Positions 54,591 to 64,000 of a stretch of 64,000 nucleotides of DNA are shown here, in pieces; within the stretch, counting starts at the first letter, position 1; the number at the start of each line of letters is the position of its first letter. Position numbers and translations under genes: made by a program. Origin of the DNA: Chiridota heheva (Eukaryota; Echinodermata; Holothuroidea; Apodida; Chiridotidae); NCBI GenBank assembly GCA_020152595.1, contig JAIGNY010002211.1, positions 203,501-267,500 on the forward strand, given 5' to 3'. The notes beneath the pieces are model-generated. The model was not told the DNA's origin, searched no databases, and worked only from the letters and a program-made list of their open reading frames with translations.

Positions 54591-56741
54591 CTGTTTGCTT
54601 GTTTGTTTGTTTGATGAGGGCTTAACGGCACCACGACAACGAGGGTCAAATTGTGCCTGAGAGGTCAGATCATTCTAGAGGTAGGAAAGGAAAGGAAACA
54701 GGGGAGAATGAGAAAAATTCGAGAACAAAAAGTCAGAAAGCTGTGATAGAGAGGGGAGGTGCATGGTTTAAACAAAAACAAAGTAGAGAGGGGGTGGAAG
54801 AGGAGAATTAAATATGGTTGTAGAGGGAAGCATGATAAAGGAAGGAGATAATTTTATCTGGAAGATTTTTCTGGAAGAACCTAGCAATTGAGTTGTGGGA
54901 TGCGAGGGAAGCTCTGGGAAGGTTGTACAGGGGCAACAAGGAGAACGTGATAGACTGTGAGGGTGCAGTGGCAATTGTTGCAGAGGGTTAGGCGGAGCCT
55001 AAGGAGCTTAAGGAGGTGGGAGTGAGTGAGGTGGGTGTGACCAATTCTAAGACGGGTAATATGAACATTGTCGATACGAGAGAGGTTGTTGATGGTGGAT
55101 TTGATCGAAGGTACGTTTGATGTTGGGGCCAAGGTTATCCGCAATGTCATTAATGCTCAGGTTGAAGAGTGAGGGAGAGAGGATGCTGCCTTGGGGGATG
55201 CCCTCTTCTTGGGGGTACGGGTTTGGAGAGGGTGTGGCCAATACAAACTTGGAACTACCTGGGTGAGAAGAAGTTTTGAATAAAGATGAGGAGATGGCCT
55301 CTGAGGCCGATGGTGTGAAGTTTGCGGGTAATGCCGTATTTCCAAGTAGTGTCGAAAGCTTTCTTGAGGTCAAAAAATATGGCAATGAGGTGTTCCTTTT
55401 TTGCAAAAGATTCCTGGATAGCAATGTCGAGCGTAATTAACTGGTCTAGGGTATTGCGACGCATTCGGAAGCCGCTTTGGTGAGGGGAGAGGATTCTGTT
55501 GGTCTCAAGGAACCAGTTTAGTCTCTGATTAATGATCCTTTCCATAATTTTACAGAGACAGTAGGTGAGGGCAATGGGGCGGTAGCTGGAGGAGTTGGTA
55601 CCATCCTTTCCCGGTTTAAAGACGGGAATGACGATAGCTGTCCTCCAGATAGGGGGAAAAGAGAATGAGGACCAAATGTGGTTAAAGATGGTGAGTAGGG
55701 TGGTAGTGGCCTTGATATGGAGGTGTTTCAGGAACTGGTAGGGGATGTTGTATGGGCCCTTGGAGGTGCAACCAGCGTCGTGGATGGCTTGGTTTAATTC
55801 AGAAAGTGTGAGAGGGGTGTTGTAGCTTTCGGAGTTGTCGGAGGAAAAAGTGATTCTCCAGGCTTTATCGCAAACTTTTTTGGTTTTGAAGGCATTGGAG
55901 TAGTTGGTCGAGGACGAGATGTTGCTGAAAGAGGCGGCGAGGTAGTTAACGATGTCTTTTTTGCAGTGAGAAGGTCACCATTCCAAGAGAGATGGGAGAT
56001 GGGAGATTTGCCCACTCTGCCGTGGAAACTGTTAACCATTCTCCAAATCTTCTTAGTGGGGGTCTTGGTGGTGAGAGATGAGATGAAGTTGTTCCAAGTG
56101 TTGGTTTTACTGTCCTTGATAGTGCGTCTGGCCTGGCCTTGCACGGCTGATGCGAAAGAGGTTGAGGTTATGGGTGGTCAGGTTAGTTTTGAAAATCCTG
56201 AGGGCTCTTTTCCTGTTTTTGATGGCGGTTCTGCAGTCATCAGAGAACCAGGGGTTGGGGGATGATTTAAGGGTTTGGAGGTTTTGGGAATTGAGCAGGT
56301 GGCAATGTTGATACAGATATTACTGAAGTTTGACATGGGATCTTCATCTTGAGGAGATGGGGGAAGAGGTGTGAGTCACAGAGGGTTTTGAAATGGGGCC
56401 AGTCAGCCTTCTTGAGGGTTCCAATTGGGGGTGTGGTCAGTGGGGATTTGAAGGTTGGAGTGTATAAGAAGAGGGTAATGATCACTACTACAGAGGTCAG
56501 CAGTGACTTTCCAGCTAAAATCAGGGAGGAGGTTAGGGGAACAAATAGACAGGTCAATACAGGTGAGAGAGCCTGTGGCAGGATAAAGGTAAGTCGGGGA
56601 GTTAGTCTTGAGCAAGGACAGGCTGTGCTGAAGGAGAGCGTTTTCGATGAGCTTGCCTCTGGGGGTGGTGGTAATAGAGCCCCACAGAGGGTTGTGAACG
56701 TTGAAGTCACCACATAATACACTGTACTGTGACGTTAGCAC
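54591..56741 (-). mobile_element. I-clade LINE, internally deleted copy with endonuclease and RT
   Basis: The longest copy of this family by domain content. On the minus strand, from about 56741: VLCGDFNVHNPLWG, IDLSICSPNLLPD and SSDHYPLLIHS (endonuclease C-terminus). A linker with shifts follows, then RT at about 55545-55150: RIINQRLNWFLETNRILSPH, QSGFRMRRNTLDQLI, FFDLKKAFDTTWKYGI and EGIPQGSILSPSLFNLSIND. At about 55107 it jumps to the C-terminal Cys/His tail (CNNCHCTLTVYHVLL), and the (CAAA)n tail is at 54591. The RT Y-x-D-D motif, thumb and RNase H are lost. Confidence 0.85.
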
Positions 56742-57166
56742 TCTTCATCTTATGTTCCGGAGCAGTAAAAAGAGTTGTTTTTACACAATGCCGTTACCCT
56801 AATTTTGCTACTACTTTCTCAGTACGAGCAGATATATGTATCACAAAAGTGTATAACTATTGCAATTACAATGTAGGACAGATGGCAGAGGCCGTGCCGT
56901 GTGATTGTTCTTGATTTTCGCGGAACTGTCTTAAGTATGTGACAGTAGGCTTAGGCTAGGCCGAATCTAAATCGGACACCAAAATTGGGACTGAAGTTTA
57001 AAGATATTTTGCGATATATATGTTGAAATAAGATACTTACCTCCTTATAAATGTATTATAATAATATGATTTGAATGTTTAATATTTAATAGGCTAGATC
57101 TAGATGACCAAACAACCACTCTTTGTTTTCGAAAGTTGCTGCATGCAATCGACATGCAATCGACAT
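56742..57166. other. Intergenic stretch, nothing recognised
   Basis: No gene or repeat was recognised. Confidence 0.4.
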
Positions 57167-57189
57167 AATCTTCAACCGGGTGTCTTTTT

Positions 57190-57240
57190 ATGACGTCATT
57201 TTGACGTCATTTCTCCTTATGGCTTTTTGACGTCATTTCT
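57190..57240. promoter_or_regulatory. Cluster of three TGACGTCA (CRE) palindromes
   Basis: TGACGTCA occurs at about 57191, 57202 and 57228, and once more in the right arm near 58686. This is the consensus for CREB/ATF dimers. Three in 50 bp is well above chance in AT-rich DNA. Whether they regulate anything is unknown, and no transcript start is visible beside them. Confidence 0.45.
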
Positions 57241-57744
57241 TGTTACGGCAGCTTACACAGAGTGATGTCGTACTAAAGTCGCAAATTATAACGCAAACGC
57301 CACTATGATTCTGCGCACACCGTCATGTGATACATCACCTGATTAAAGTTTTTGTGAATTTCCCGCGCGATATCCTGAAACTTTTTACTTTGTTAATATC
57401 TAAATGTTTGTTTCCCGCGTCCCACGCACGTTAACAGCAGTAACACTAGCGTTGGCCACAACTCCCTGGTTAGTTGTATCCATAGGCAGCAAGTTTACTA
57501 TACAACTATGAATGATAGCTAATTCTAAATAGCGTTTGTTATGGAGTCTGAGGTACTATTAAATGGATAGTGTGTCATTTATTTTGTATGACAGCACTGA
57601 ATAGGTGGAGGAGTGATTTCATCAGGTGTCATACAAGTGCTTGGAACTTACAAGTTGTTGAATGGAAGTAGAATGGCCTAGACTATCTGGGGTCTAAGAT
57701 TAGGCTATACTTAATAATTAGCCCCTATACTTAATAATTAGTCC

Positions 57745-57935
57745 CCGCCCCACGGGGTGGGGGTGAATGGGGGTGAATGGGGGTGAATGGGGGTCAGTGA
57801 CATATGGTTTTGGTATTCAGGGTAGTTCGTGATTTGGGTGAGGGGGGGGGTGATTTGGGATTCGGAGGGGGGGGTGATAGAATTTGGGATTCAGAAGGGT
57901 GGGTCCGTGATAGGATTTGGGTGGGGGTTCCGTAT
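57745..57935. repeat. G-rich tandem repeats
   Basis: GGGGGTGAAT repeats about four times (57762-57800), followed by GTGATTTGGGATTCGGAGGG-type repeats with runs of up to nine G. Strong G-quadruplex potential on the plus strand. Confidence 0.75.
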
Positions 57936-58717
57936 AATGCCAAAACTTCCTTACCTACCGTTAACAGGGTTAATTTAGCATTTGTGACTGCAGTTTAAAT
58001 TCTTGCAGATCATCATAAGTTGAAGGAAATATTATGGGATATATTTTTTATTGGGAGTAGGCCTAGGCCTACAATTTTGGACAAAACGGCTGGAACACTT
58101 CAGCTTTTTGAGATCTTCATATGTTATAGTGCCATGTTTCTGTAATATTTTGCCGAGAATTGTAACCCCCTATCCTCCCTTTCAATGTTAAATGTATTCC
58201 TTTCTTAACGTAAATTTCCAGGAAAAACAGTAACAATAGCCAATATTGAATGGGAAGGAGGGAGGACAATTATTATAGTGAGTTAGGGGAGGGGGACACT
58301 GACGCCGTCAATGAAATTATTAAAATGTGCTTATGTACAGCACCTCTACACATCGGCTTAAAAAAAAAGAAGACCAAAACCGCTGGTGACCCCCTATCGA
58401 AAGCCTTTTTTGGAAAACATCACATGATCCCAAATCTATAACATTCTGGTACAAAAAGGACCCCGATCTTGACTCTTTCATCATCGCTTTCAATATTGAG
58501 AATAATTAGTTCCGTATTACACTAATTCACTAAGTTCAGCCTTCACCTCCCGTAGTCGTCTCGCAATTGACCACAGACCCACGTGTGTTTACATGCCGCG
58601 CGAGTATTCATTCTGTCATTGTTCAATATTACGAGAATGTTATAAAAAAAATTACGTCATTGTTCTAAAAGCGCCTACTCTGCTATGACGTCATAAAAAG
58701 ACACCCAGTTAAAGATT

Positions 58718-59189
58718 TTCGAAAAATACTGCACTCATTTTTTCTTCTGCTGGTAGCATACTAGTAATAGTTTAGTAGACACGATCGCTAATAACCTCTT
58801 CTACAGTACAGTGGTCACAAACAGCATGAAAATTAACACCAAGGCTCTTAACTTTTGCCAAATGTAACCATACAGACATAAAGCTGAACTACATTTTTTC
58901 AACGAACGTTTTGGTAGATTTTCCGAGTTTCTTGTGAAAAAGTATAAATTTATAGAAATTCAGTGTCTTGAGCACCGAGACATTAGCGTTGCAACTAATG
59001 TTGCAAACGCGCGCGTATAACTTGAAAAAGGAGGTGCCAAAACGGGCGCAGATACAAAAAAAAAAAAACACTACCTATTTGTTGCAAGACGCGAAATTTG
59101 CGTTGTTGTGCGCTATTATAATAATTGAATTTAACTACCTCAACGCCCTTGTTCTTTTGTACATACAGACAGTAAGGAAAACAAATGAT
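58718..59189. other. Intergenic stretch, nothing recognised
   Basis: No motif was recognised. A poly-A tract lies at about 59056-59068. Confidence 0.4.
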
Positions 59190-59395
59190 GATGTTCTGAT
59201 AGCATCAGGCATGGACAGGTACCCATACTCAATGCCATCAGAAGGAGACAGTTGGAATTTTTGGGGCATGTTTATCGGGAGGGTGGGTTGGAACAGCTGC
59301 AGTATGTGGGGAAAATTGAAGGTAAAAGATTAAGAGGAAGGCAGCGTGTCAAATATGTCCAAAGCCTAAAGGAACATAATATCTGAAACAATCAT
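59190..59395 (+). mobile_element. RTE-type LINE, 3' coding end
   Basis: Across one frame shift it reads LEFLGHVYREGGLEQLQYVG, then KIEGKRLRGRQRVKYVQSL. This is the C-terminal hallmark of RTE-type LINEs. It is a fragment of about 200 bp, separate from the RTE copy at 47.3-49.6 kb. Confidence 0.75.
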
Positions 59396-60840
59396 TATTT
59401 CATTTGATAGAGGATACAAATCTTAACCAACTGCCAAAAACAGCAAGACAAAATCTAATTCCTATCTCAATTTATATGTTTAAATCGACAGATGGGGGCT
59501 GCCACATTTTGTTCAGTTCTCAGTGTATTAAAATATTGTGCTTGATGACATAATTTCCCCTAATAGGGACATAAGGATTATAATGTATTTCTTTATAAAT
59601 GTTATTAAAAAAATTATTCCAAAATAATATAACACAAAGTCATGTTTTGAAAATTTCATGTGTACACAAAAATTTCCTTGACCCTCACAAAAGAAAAACA
59701 CTTTTTTCATCCGTTAGAAAACTTGAAGTAGATTATTAAGAAATACAAAGTATTCCAACATCCTGCTGGGCTGATGACATCATATTCTGCATGTTTTGAA
59801 ATAAAAATGGCAGCTCCCATGGTACTATTAGATAGTAACATTACAATTTTAATAAGTACAAAAATAAGTTAGATTGCTTCAGGAGCTATGAAACTTGGTC
59901 AGGAATTTTTTCTTCTTCAATTTTATGATATGAAATGAGGATTATGTCAGACTTTATGTCTCCTTTTAACAACTGGGCAACCAACAACATCTTACGTAAC
60001 AATAAGTGTATGCGCTTAGCTATGAACAGAAGTGATAGGAGGGCCATGATCGCCAATGCTTGTTCCAGTCTCGGCACGTAGAGAGAGAGAGAGGTAGCAT
60101 ACAACTATCGTGGCTATTTGTCAGGCCCAGCCTTTCATACAGATCAGATGTCAGTGGCTATTTCTAAGGCCCAGGGTTAGGTTAGGGTTAGGTTTAGTGT
60201 TAAAGTAGCCGGCCTTACAAATAGGGATGTTCATATTGGAAAGGAGGAAGAAAAGGGAGAAGGGGGGTGGGAGAAGGGCAAGGGGGAGAAGGGCAAGAAT
60301 TGAATTTAACTTTTTTTGTTCTCTCTATCTCTCTCTCAACTCGATCTCTCTCTCTCTCTCTTTTTTTTTCTCTCTCTCTCTCTCTCTCTCTGAACCGACG
60401 GAATAAGATCTAAAACGACGGATTAAAATATTAGGGAAGATTTTCTCCTCTCCCACCCCACCCTCTACGCCACTGCCTACAACTATAAGCTAACATTTAC
60501 TATCCAAATACAAAATTAAAATAAGAAATATTACATGGACTTATCATCTAAGCTCAGAAATTTGAAAAACGTTGACCTATAGAGTATTGGTACATTATTG
60601 ATAAAGCTGTTAATAGATCTAAGGATGAAAAATAACAAGCTTGCTGTCTTTAGAATTCTGACTTGCTCAATGATAACATAACATAATATAACATAACCAG
60701 ATACAGATTAAGAAGGATTAGTTACCCCGTAGACAGCCAAAACTTACACCACCACCACAAAAAAAAAATAAAAACGCCCAGTTAGCAAAGAACTCATCAA
60801 TGTTGACTTTTAAATTGTGAACATAATTGGAGTTAACTAT
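59396..60840. other. Intergenic stretch with simple repeats
   Basis: Contains a short TTAGGG-like patch (about 60176-60200), GGAGAAGGG repeats (about 60240-60295) and a (CT)n/(T)n microsatellite (about 60322-60391). A 72-codon minus-strand ORF at 60104-59886 has a Leu/Ile-rich, basic stretch but no family I can name. Confidence 0.5.
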
Positions 60841-63340
60841 TTACTCAGGCGAACCATTCCAATCATTAACAACTCTTTGCAAAAAGCTAAAACGCCGAAT
60901 ATCTATCCGTGAGACCTCTTTGGTCAACTTTAAACTGTTACCACGTGTCACATGAGAAGTAGCTAAAACATGCAAGAAATAACAGGAAGTCAAAGCATCA
61001 CTACCAGATAGGAATTTAAAAACCTGAATCATATCGTCACGTACTCTTCTCAACACTAGTGTGGTCAAACCAAGAATTTGCAATCTAGATTCATAAAAGA
61101 GATTCCTTACTTCAAGAATAAGTCTAGTGGCTCTTCGCTGAACCTACTCCAAAATGAACTTATCCTTCTCATAAAAGGGACTCCAAGCCTGAATAGCATT
61201 CTTAAGCTGAGACCTGACTAACTGCCTAATTGTACAAATTAAAACAACCTCTCTTCTAAGAAAAAATTTTTTTATTTTAATCAAACAGTCAAACCAAGCA
61301 TCCTATTTGCCATTACAGCTGCTAAAGCACACTGTTTAGAAGGCTTCAAATTGCTAGTAATGACAACACTAGATCCCTTTCTTGATCAACAGAACCAAGA
61401 TTTGAATCATTCATGCAGTAATCAAAACCCAAATTGATCTGTCCAAAATGAATAACTTTGCATTTATCAACATTGAATGACATCTGTCATCAGCAAATTT
61501 ACAAATCTGGAGCCATGGGGAACATCAATATCATTAATAAAGATTAAGAAAAGAAGCGGACCCAATACAGACCCTGAGGAACACCACTTGTAATCTTCTT
61601 TCGATACTCAACATTAATCAACAACTCTTTGTGACCAGTCAACCAACCAAGAATGTATCCAACTGGTACACTTTCCCTCCACACCAAGCGCTCTTGTTTT
61701 CATCATGAGCCTGCCTAACGGAACCTTATCAAGTGCTTTTGGGAAATCTAAATATATAACATTTGCATTATGGCCAGAATGAAATAGTTTAGTAACATCA
61801 TCAAAAAACTACAATAAATTAGAAACACAAGACACAAGGTAAGCCCCCATGCTGGGAAAAATTCAACAAGCCATTGACCAGTAAATGATCTAGTACAACA
61901 TCATTAACAATGGACTCCATGACATTGCACACAACTAGACTCACTGGCCTATTTTACAAGGCAAACTGTGGTGACCTTTGTTTAAAAATGGGACTTGCCA
62001 TTAGCAATTCTCCAATCACTAAGAACAACACCAACATCAAAGCATTTTGGAAAGATAATACTATGGGGAATAAAATGAACTTCAGAACACTCACGTAAGA
62101 CAGCAGGATGTATACCATCTGGACCGGGTGCTTTATTTGAATTCAAACCCTTCAACTTCTTAAACACAACATCAACTTTAAAATCAACATCTTTAATGGA
62201 TACTGGAGAGTGCACACTAATCCACAACATCATCAGCAGGGTACTCCTTAGTAAAAATAGACACAAAGTAGTCATTCAAAACCTCAGCCATATTCTTACT
62301 ACTATTGATAGTAACACCATTATTACCCTGAAGGGGACCAAAAAACATCTTGGTGTTTTGCTTTGAGCGAACATAAGAATGAAACGACTTAGGATTAATC
62401 TTACCCTCTTTGGACAAACGTTTTTCAAAAAGGACTTTAGTATCTCTTATCAAACCCTTTGTAAACCTTTCATGATCCTTGTACATAGCAAGCTCTGCCG
62501 GACACCGAACAGCCCAGAAAATATCCGGAGACATCCGCACTGGCCGATTTCGCCTACAGACTTTCTGTAATGGGACAAATTTATTTACACCCTCCAAAAC
62601 TTTAGCTCGGAAACATCCCAAGCTTCTAAAGGATCTAAGTTACAGAGCAAAGACGTCCAATCGAATGACAAATTATCCTGAAGTGCAGCAAAGTCAGCAT
62701 TCTTAAAATCTAATACCAGTTTATTAGTTGGAGAAACCTTTGTGAAACAATACAGATCAAAACTAATGAAGTCATGATCACTACATCCTACCTTACCACT
62801 ACTTAGCACATTTCTAACCCTGCTTTCTTCACTGCTGAAAATTAAATCAAACAAATACTACCACGCGTGGAAAACAACACATGCTGGGTGAAAAAGCAGT
62901 CGGATACAACTTCCAGGAAATCTTGACCTGTTTGCCGTTAAAGTCCCTAAAAACAATAACCCTCCTAGAAGCAACGTTTCTGAAGCAGTCAAGTAATTTC
63001 TGATTGTTCTCAGGACTAGAGTTTGGTGATCTAACCACTGAACTACCAACATCGCCATCTACAATAACTCACACCATAGGCAATTTGAAAAACCCAACAG
63101 AAAACTGAGCAGTACTATCTATACAATTAAAACTGTCTTTTACAAACAACATAACAGAACCTCCTCTACCATTGAGAGTATCTAATCTGTCTTGCCTGAA
63201 AACTAGGTAACCTGGAATATGTATCTCTGAATGAGTATTTTCACTATAAATCCAATTCTCAGTAATACAAATTAAATCAGGTTTACTTATCTGCTTATTG
63301 AAACTTCAGCCAGAATTTCATCACGCTTATTCAAAATGCT
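60841..63340 (-). mobile_element. CR1-clade LINE, ~2.5 kb
   Basis: The minus strand shows the family order: endonuclease end (RDFNGKQ at about 62960; VGCSDHDFISFDLYCF at about 62790), the linker (AWDVFRAKVLEGVNKFVPLQ-type; NPKSFHSYVRSKQNTKMFFG; MAEVLNDYFVSIFTKEYP), and RT fingers (LNSNKAPGPDGIHPAVLREC at about 62130). A decayed palm then runs through 61.2-61.9 kb, and the tail (RRVRDDMIQVFKFLSG, SFLQRVVNDWNGSPE) lies at 61083-60841. Several shifts and stops make it inactive. It is related to 13190-14140. Confidence 0.85.
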
Positions 63341-63429
63341 ACGAACATTTGAAAAAATGAATTCAATGAAAACTCTCTCATGATTCTGTTCTGTTCTTTC
63401 CCTTATCAACATTTAAACTATATAACGTA

Positions 63430-64000
63430 TTAGATCAGCGGCGTAGGAAGATATTTGACAATGGGGGTTGGCAGATCTGATTTTTTCCCCAACAAATTTA
63501 CAAAAATGTATGAGTCTCTTAGCACGGTAAAGCTATATGTAAAGGGGGAAGGGGAGTGGAGGAGGGGTCGTAAAATTATTGGAAATTTGGGTAAAATTTC
63601 CCGAAAATGGATTGAGGGGCATTTCACGAAAATTGAAGCAAATTTCCCGAAAATTAAACACATTTCACAAAAGTTTATAAAAATTCCGCAAAAATTGATA
63701 AAAATATACTGAAAATGAAGACAATATCATAAAAATTGAAGCAAATTTCACGAGAATTGATACAAATTAGCGAAAATGAAGAAAAATCCGTCGAAAATGA
63801 AGAACATCAGTTTCATGAAGTTTGATGCAAATTTCACGAAAATTGAAGCAAATTTCTCGAAAATGAAGAAAGTTCCTGAAAATAAAGAAAATTTCCTGAA
63901 AATTGATGAAAATGTCTCAAAAATGAACACAATTTCACTCAAATTGGATTTTTCACGAGAATTGAACCTAATTTTACAAGAATTGATGCAGATTTCTGGA
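63430..64000. repeat. Degenerate short tandem repeat (GAAAATTGAAGCAAATTTC type)
   Basis: From about 63580 to the window end the sequence is an irregular run of AATTTC-CGAAAATTGA-AGCAAATTTC and GAAAATGAAGAAAATTTCC words, with a period of about 13-17 bp or multiples. Open frames on the minus strand (FIFEKFASIFVKF type) are due to this periodicity. It continues beyond the window. Confidence 0.75.

Larger units (their letters stand above)
57167..58717. mobile_element. 1.55-kb element or segment bounded by 33-bp inverted repeats
   Basis: 57167-57199 and 58685-58717 are inverted copies (31 of 33 identical). Both contain GGGTGTCTTTTTATGACGTC in the inward direction. No ORF of note and no clear target duplication. 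The class is unknown. Confidence 0.6.

Noticed and set aside
59886-60104. Possible transposase N-terminus (Leu/Ile-rich, basic ORF)
   Set aside because: No catalytic motif or flanking inverted repeat was found; resemblance too weak.
60176-60205. Interstitial telomere repeat
   Set aside because: Only three or four imperfect TTAGG/TTAGGG units; chance or simple repeat is enough.
1-64000. A wholly new defence, toxin or biosynthetic system
   Set aside because: Every coding segment with clear motifs belongs to MOV10L1, an ankyrin/FEM1-like fossil or known transposon classes; nothing supports a novel multi-gene system.

Overview
This is a window of animal nuclear DNA, most likely from a marine invertebrate. 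It is AT-rich, with short exons separated by long introns, and it is crowded with decayed transposable elements. I cannot name the species. The mix of CR1/L2-, RTE- and I-type LINEs, DIRS tyrosine-recombinase retroelements, hAT and piggyBac-like short elements, tRNA-derived SINEs and a FEM1-like ankyrin pseudogene would suit an echinoderm, hemichordate, cephalochordate, mollusc or cnidarian.

The one host gene I recognise is on the minus strand. It is the 5' part of MOV10L1, the germline RNA helicase of piRNA biogenesis. Nine exons can be placed between 51,059 (probable start codon) and 14,511. They encode three cold-shock-like repeats at the N-terminus, the middle region, and the strand-rich region just before the helicase core. 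Splice phases agree across most junctions. Two junctions (50,224 to 47,246 and 38,298 to 37,058) do not, so small exons or alternative splice sites remain to be found there. The Walker A/B helicase core is not visible in the left 14.5 kb, so it probably lies beyond the window start.

Layout from left to right. 1-201 is a hAT end. About 0.6-2.5 kb is a degraded DIRS-like element. 3.3-6.1 kb is a ~207-bp satellite interrupted by an I-clade LINE with an exact 12-bp target duplication. 6.2-14.5 kb holds dispersed and tandem non-coding repeats and a CR1-like LINE tail. 14.5-32.6 kb is a single ~17.8-kb MOV10L1 intron. It contains, on the opposite strand, a broken ankyrin/FEM1-like pseudogene (about 20.0-31.1 kb) split by LINEs, a hAT element and a 24-bp minisatellite. 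32.6-51 kb holds the remaining exons. Their introns carry piggyBac-like MITEs, a 44-copy 36-bp minisatellite, a hAT element, a 4.5-kb DIRS element with inverted terminal repeats, a SINE and a nested RTE LINE. 51-64 kb lies upstream of MOV10L1 and contains a 0.6-kb foldback element, a second SINE copy, an internally deleted I-clade LINE, a 1.5-kb inverted-repeat element carrying CRE palindromes, and a CR1 LINE.

I see no convincing new molecular system. The most interesting points are structural: a transposon-defence gene packed with transposons, several precisely delimited insertions, a DIRS inverted repeat about 20 bp from a splice donor, and families of short inverted-repeat elements. All calls rest on reading the sequence and remembered family features; no database search was run.
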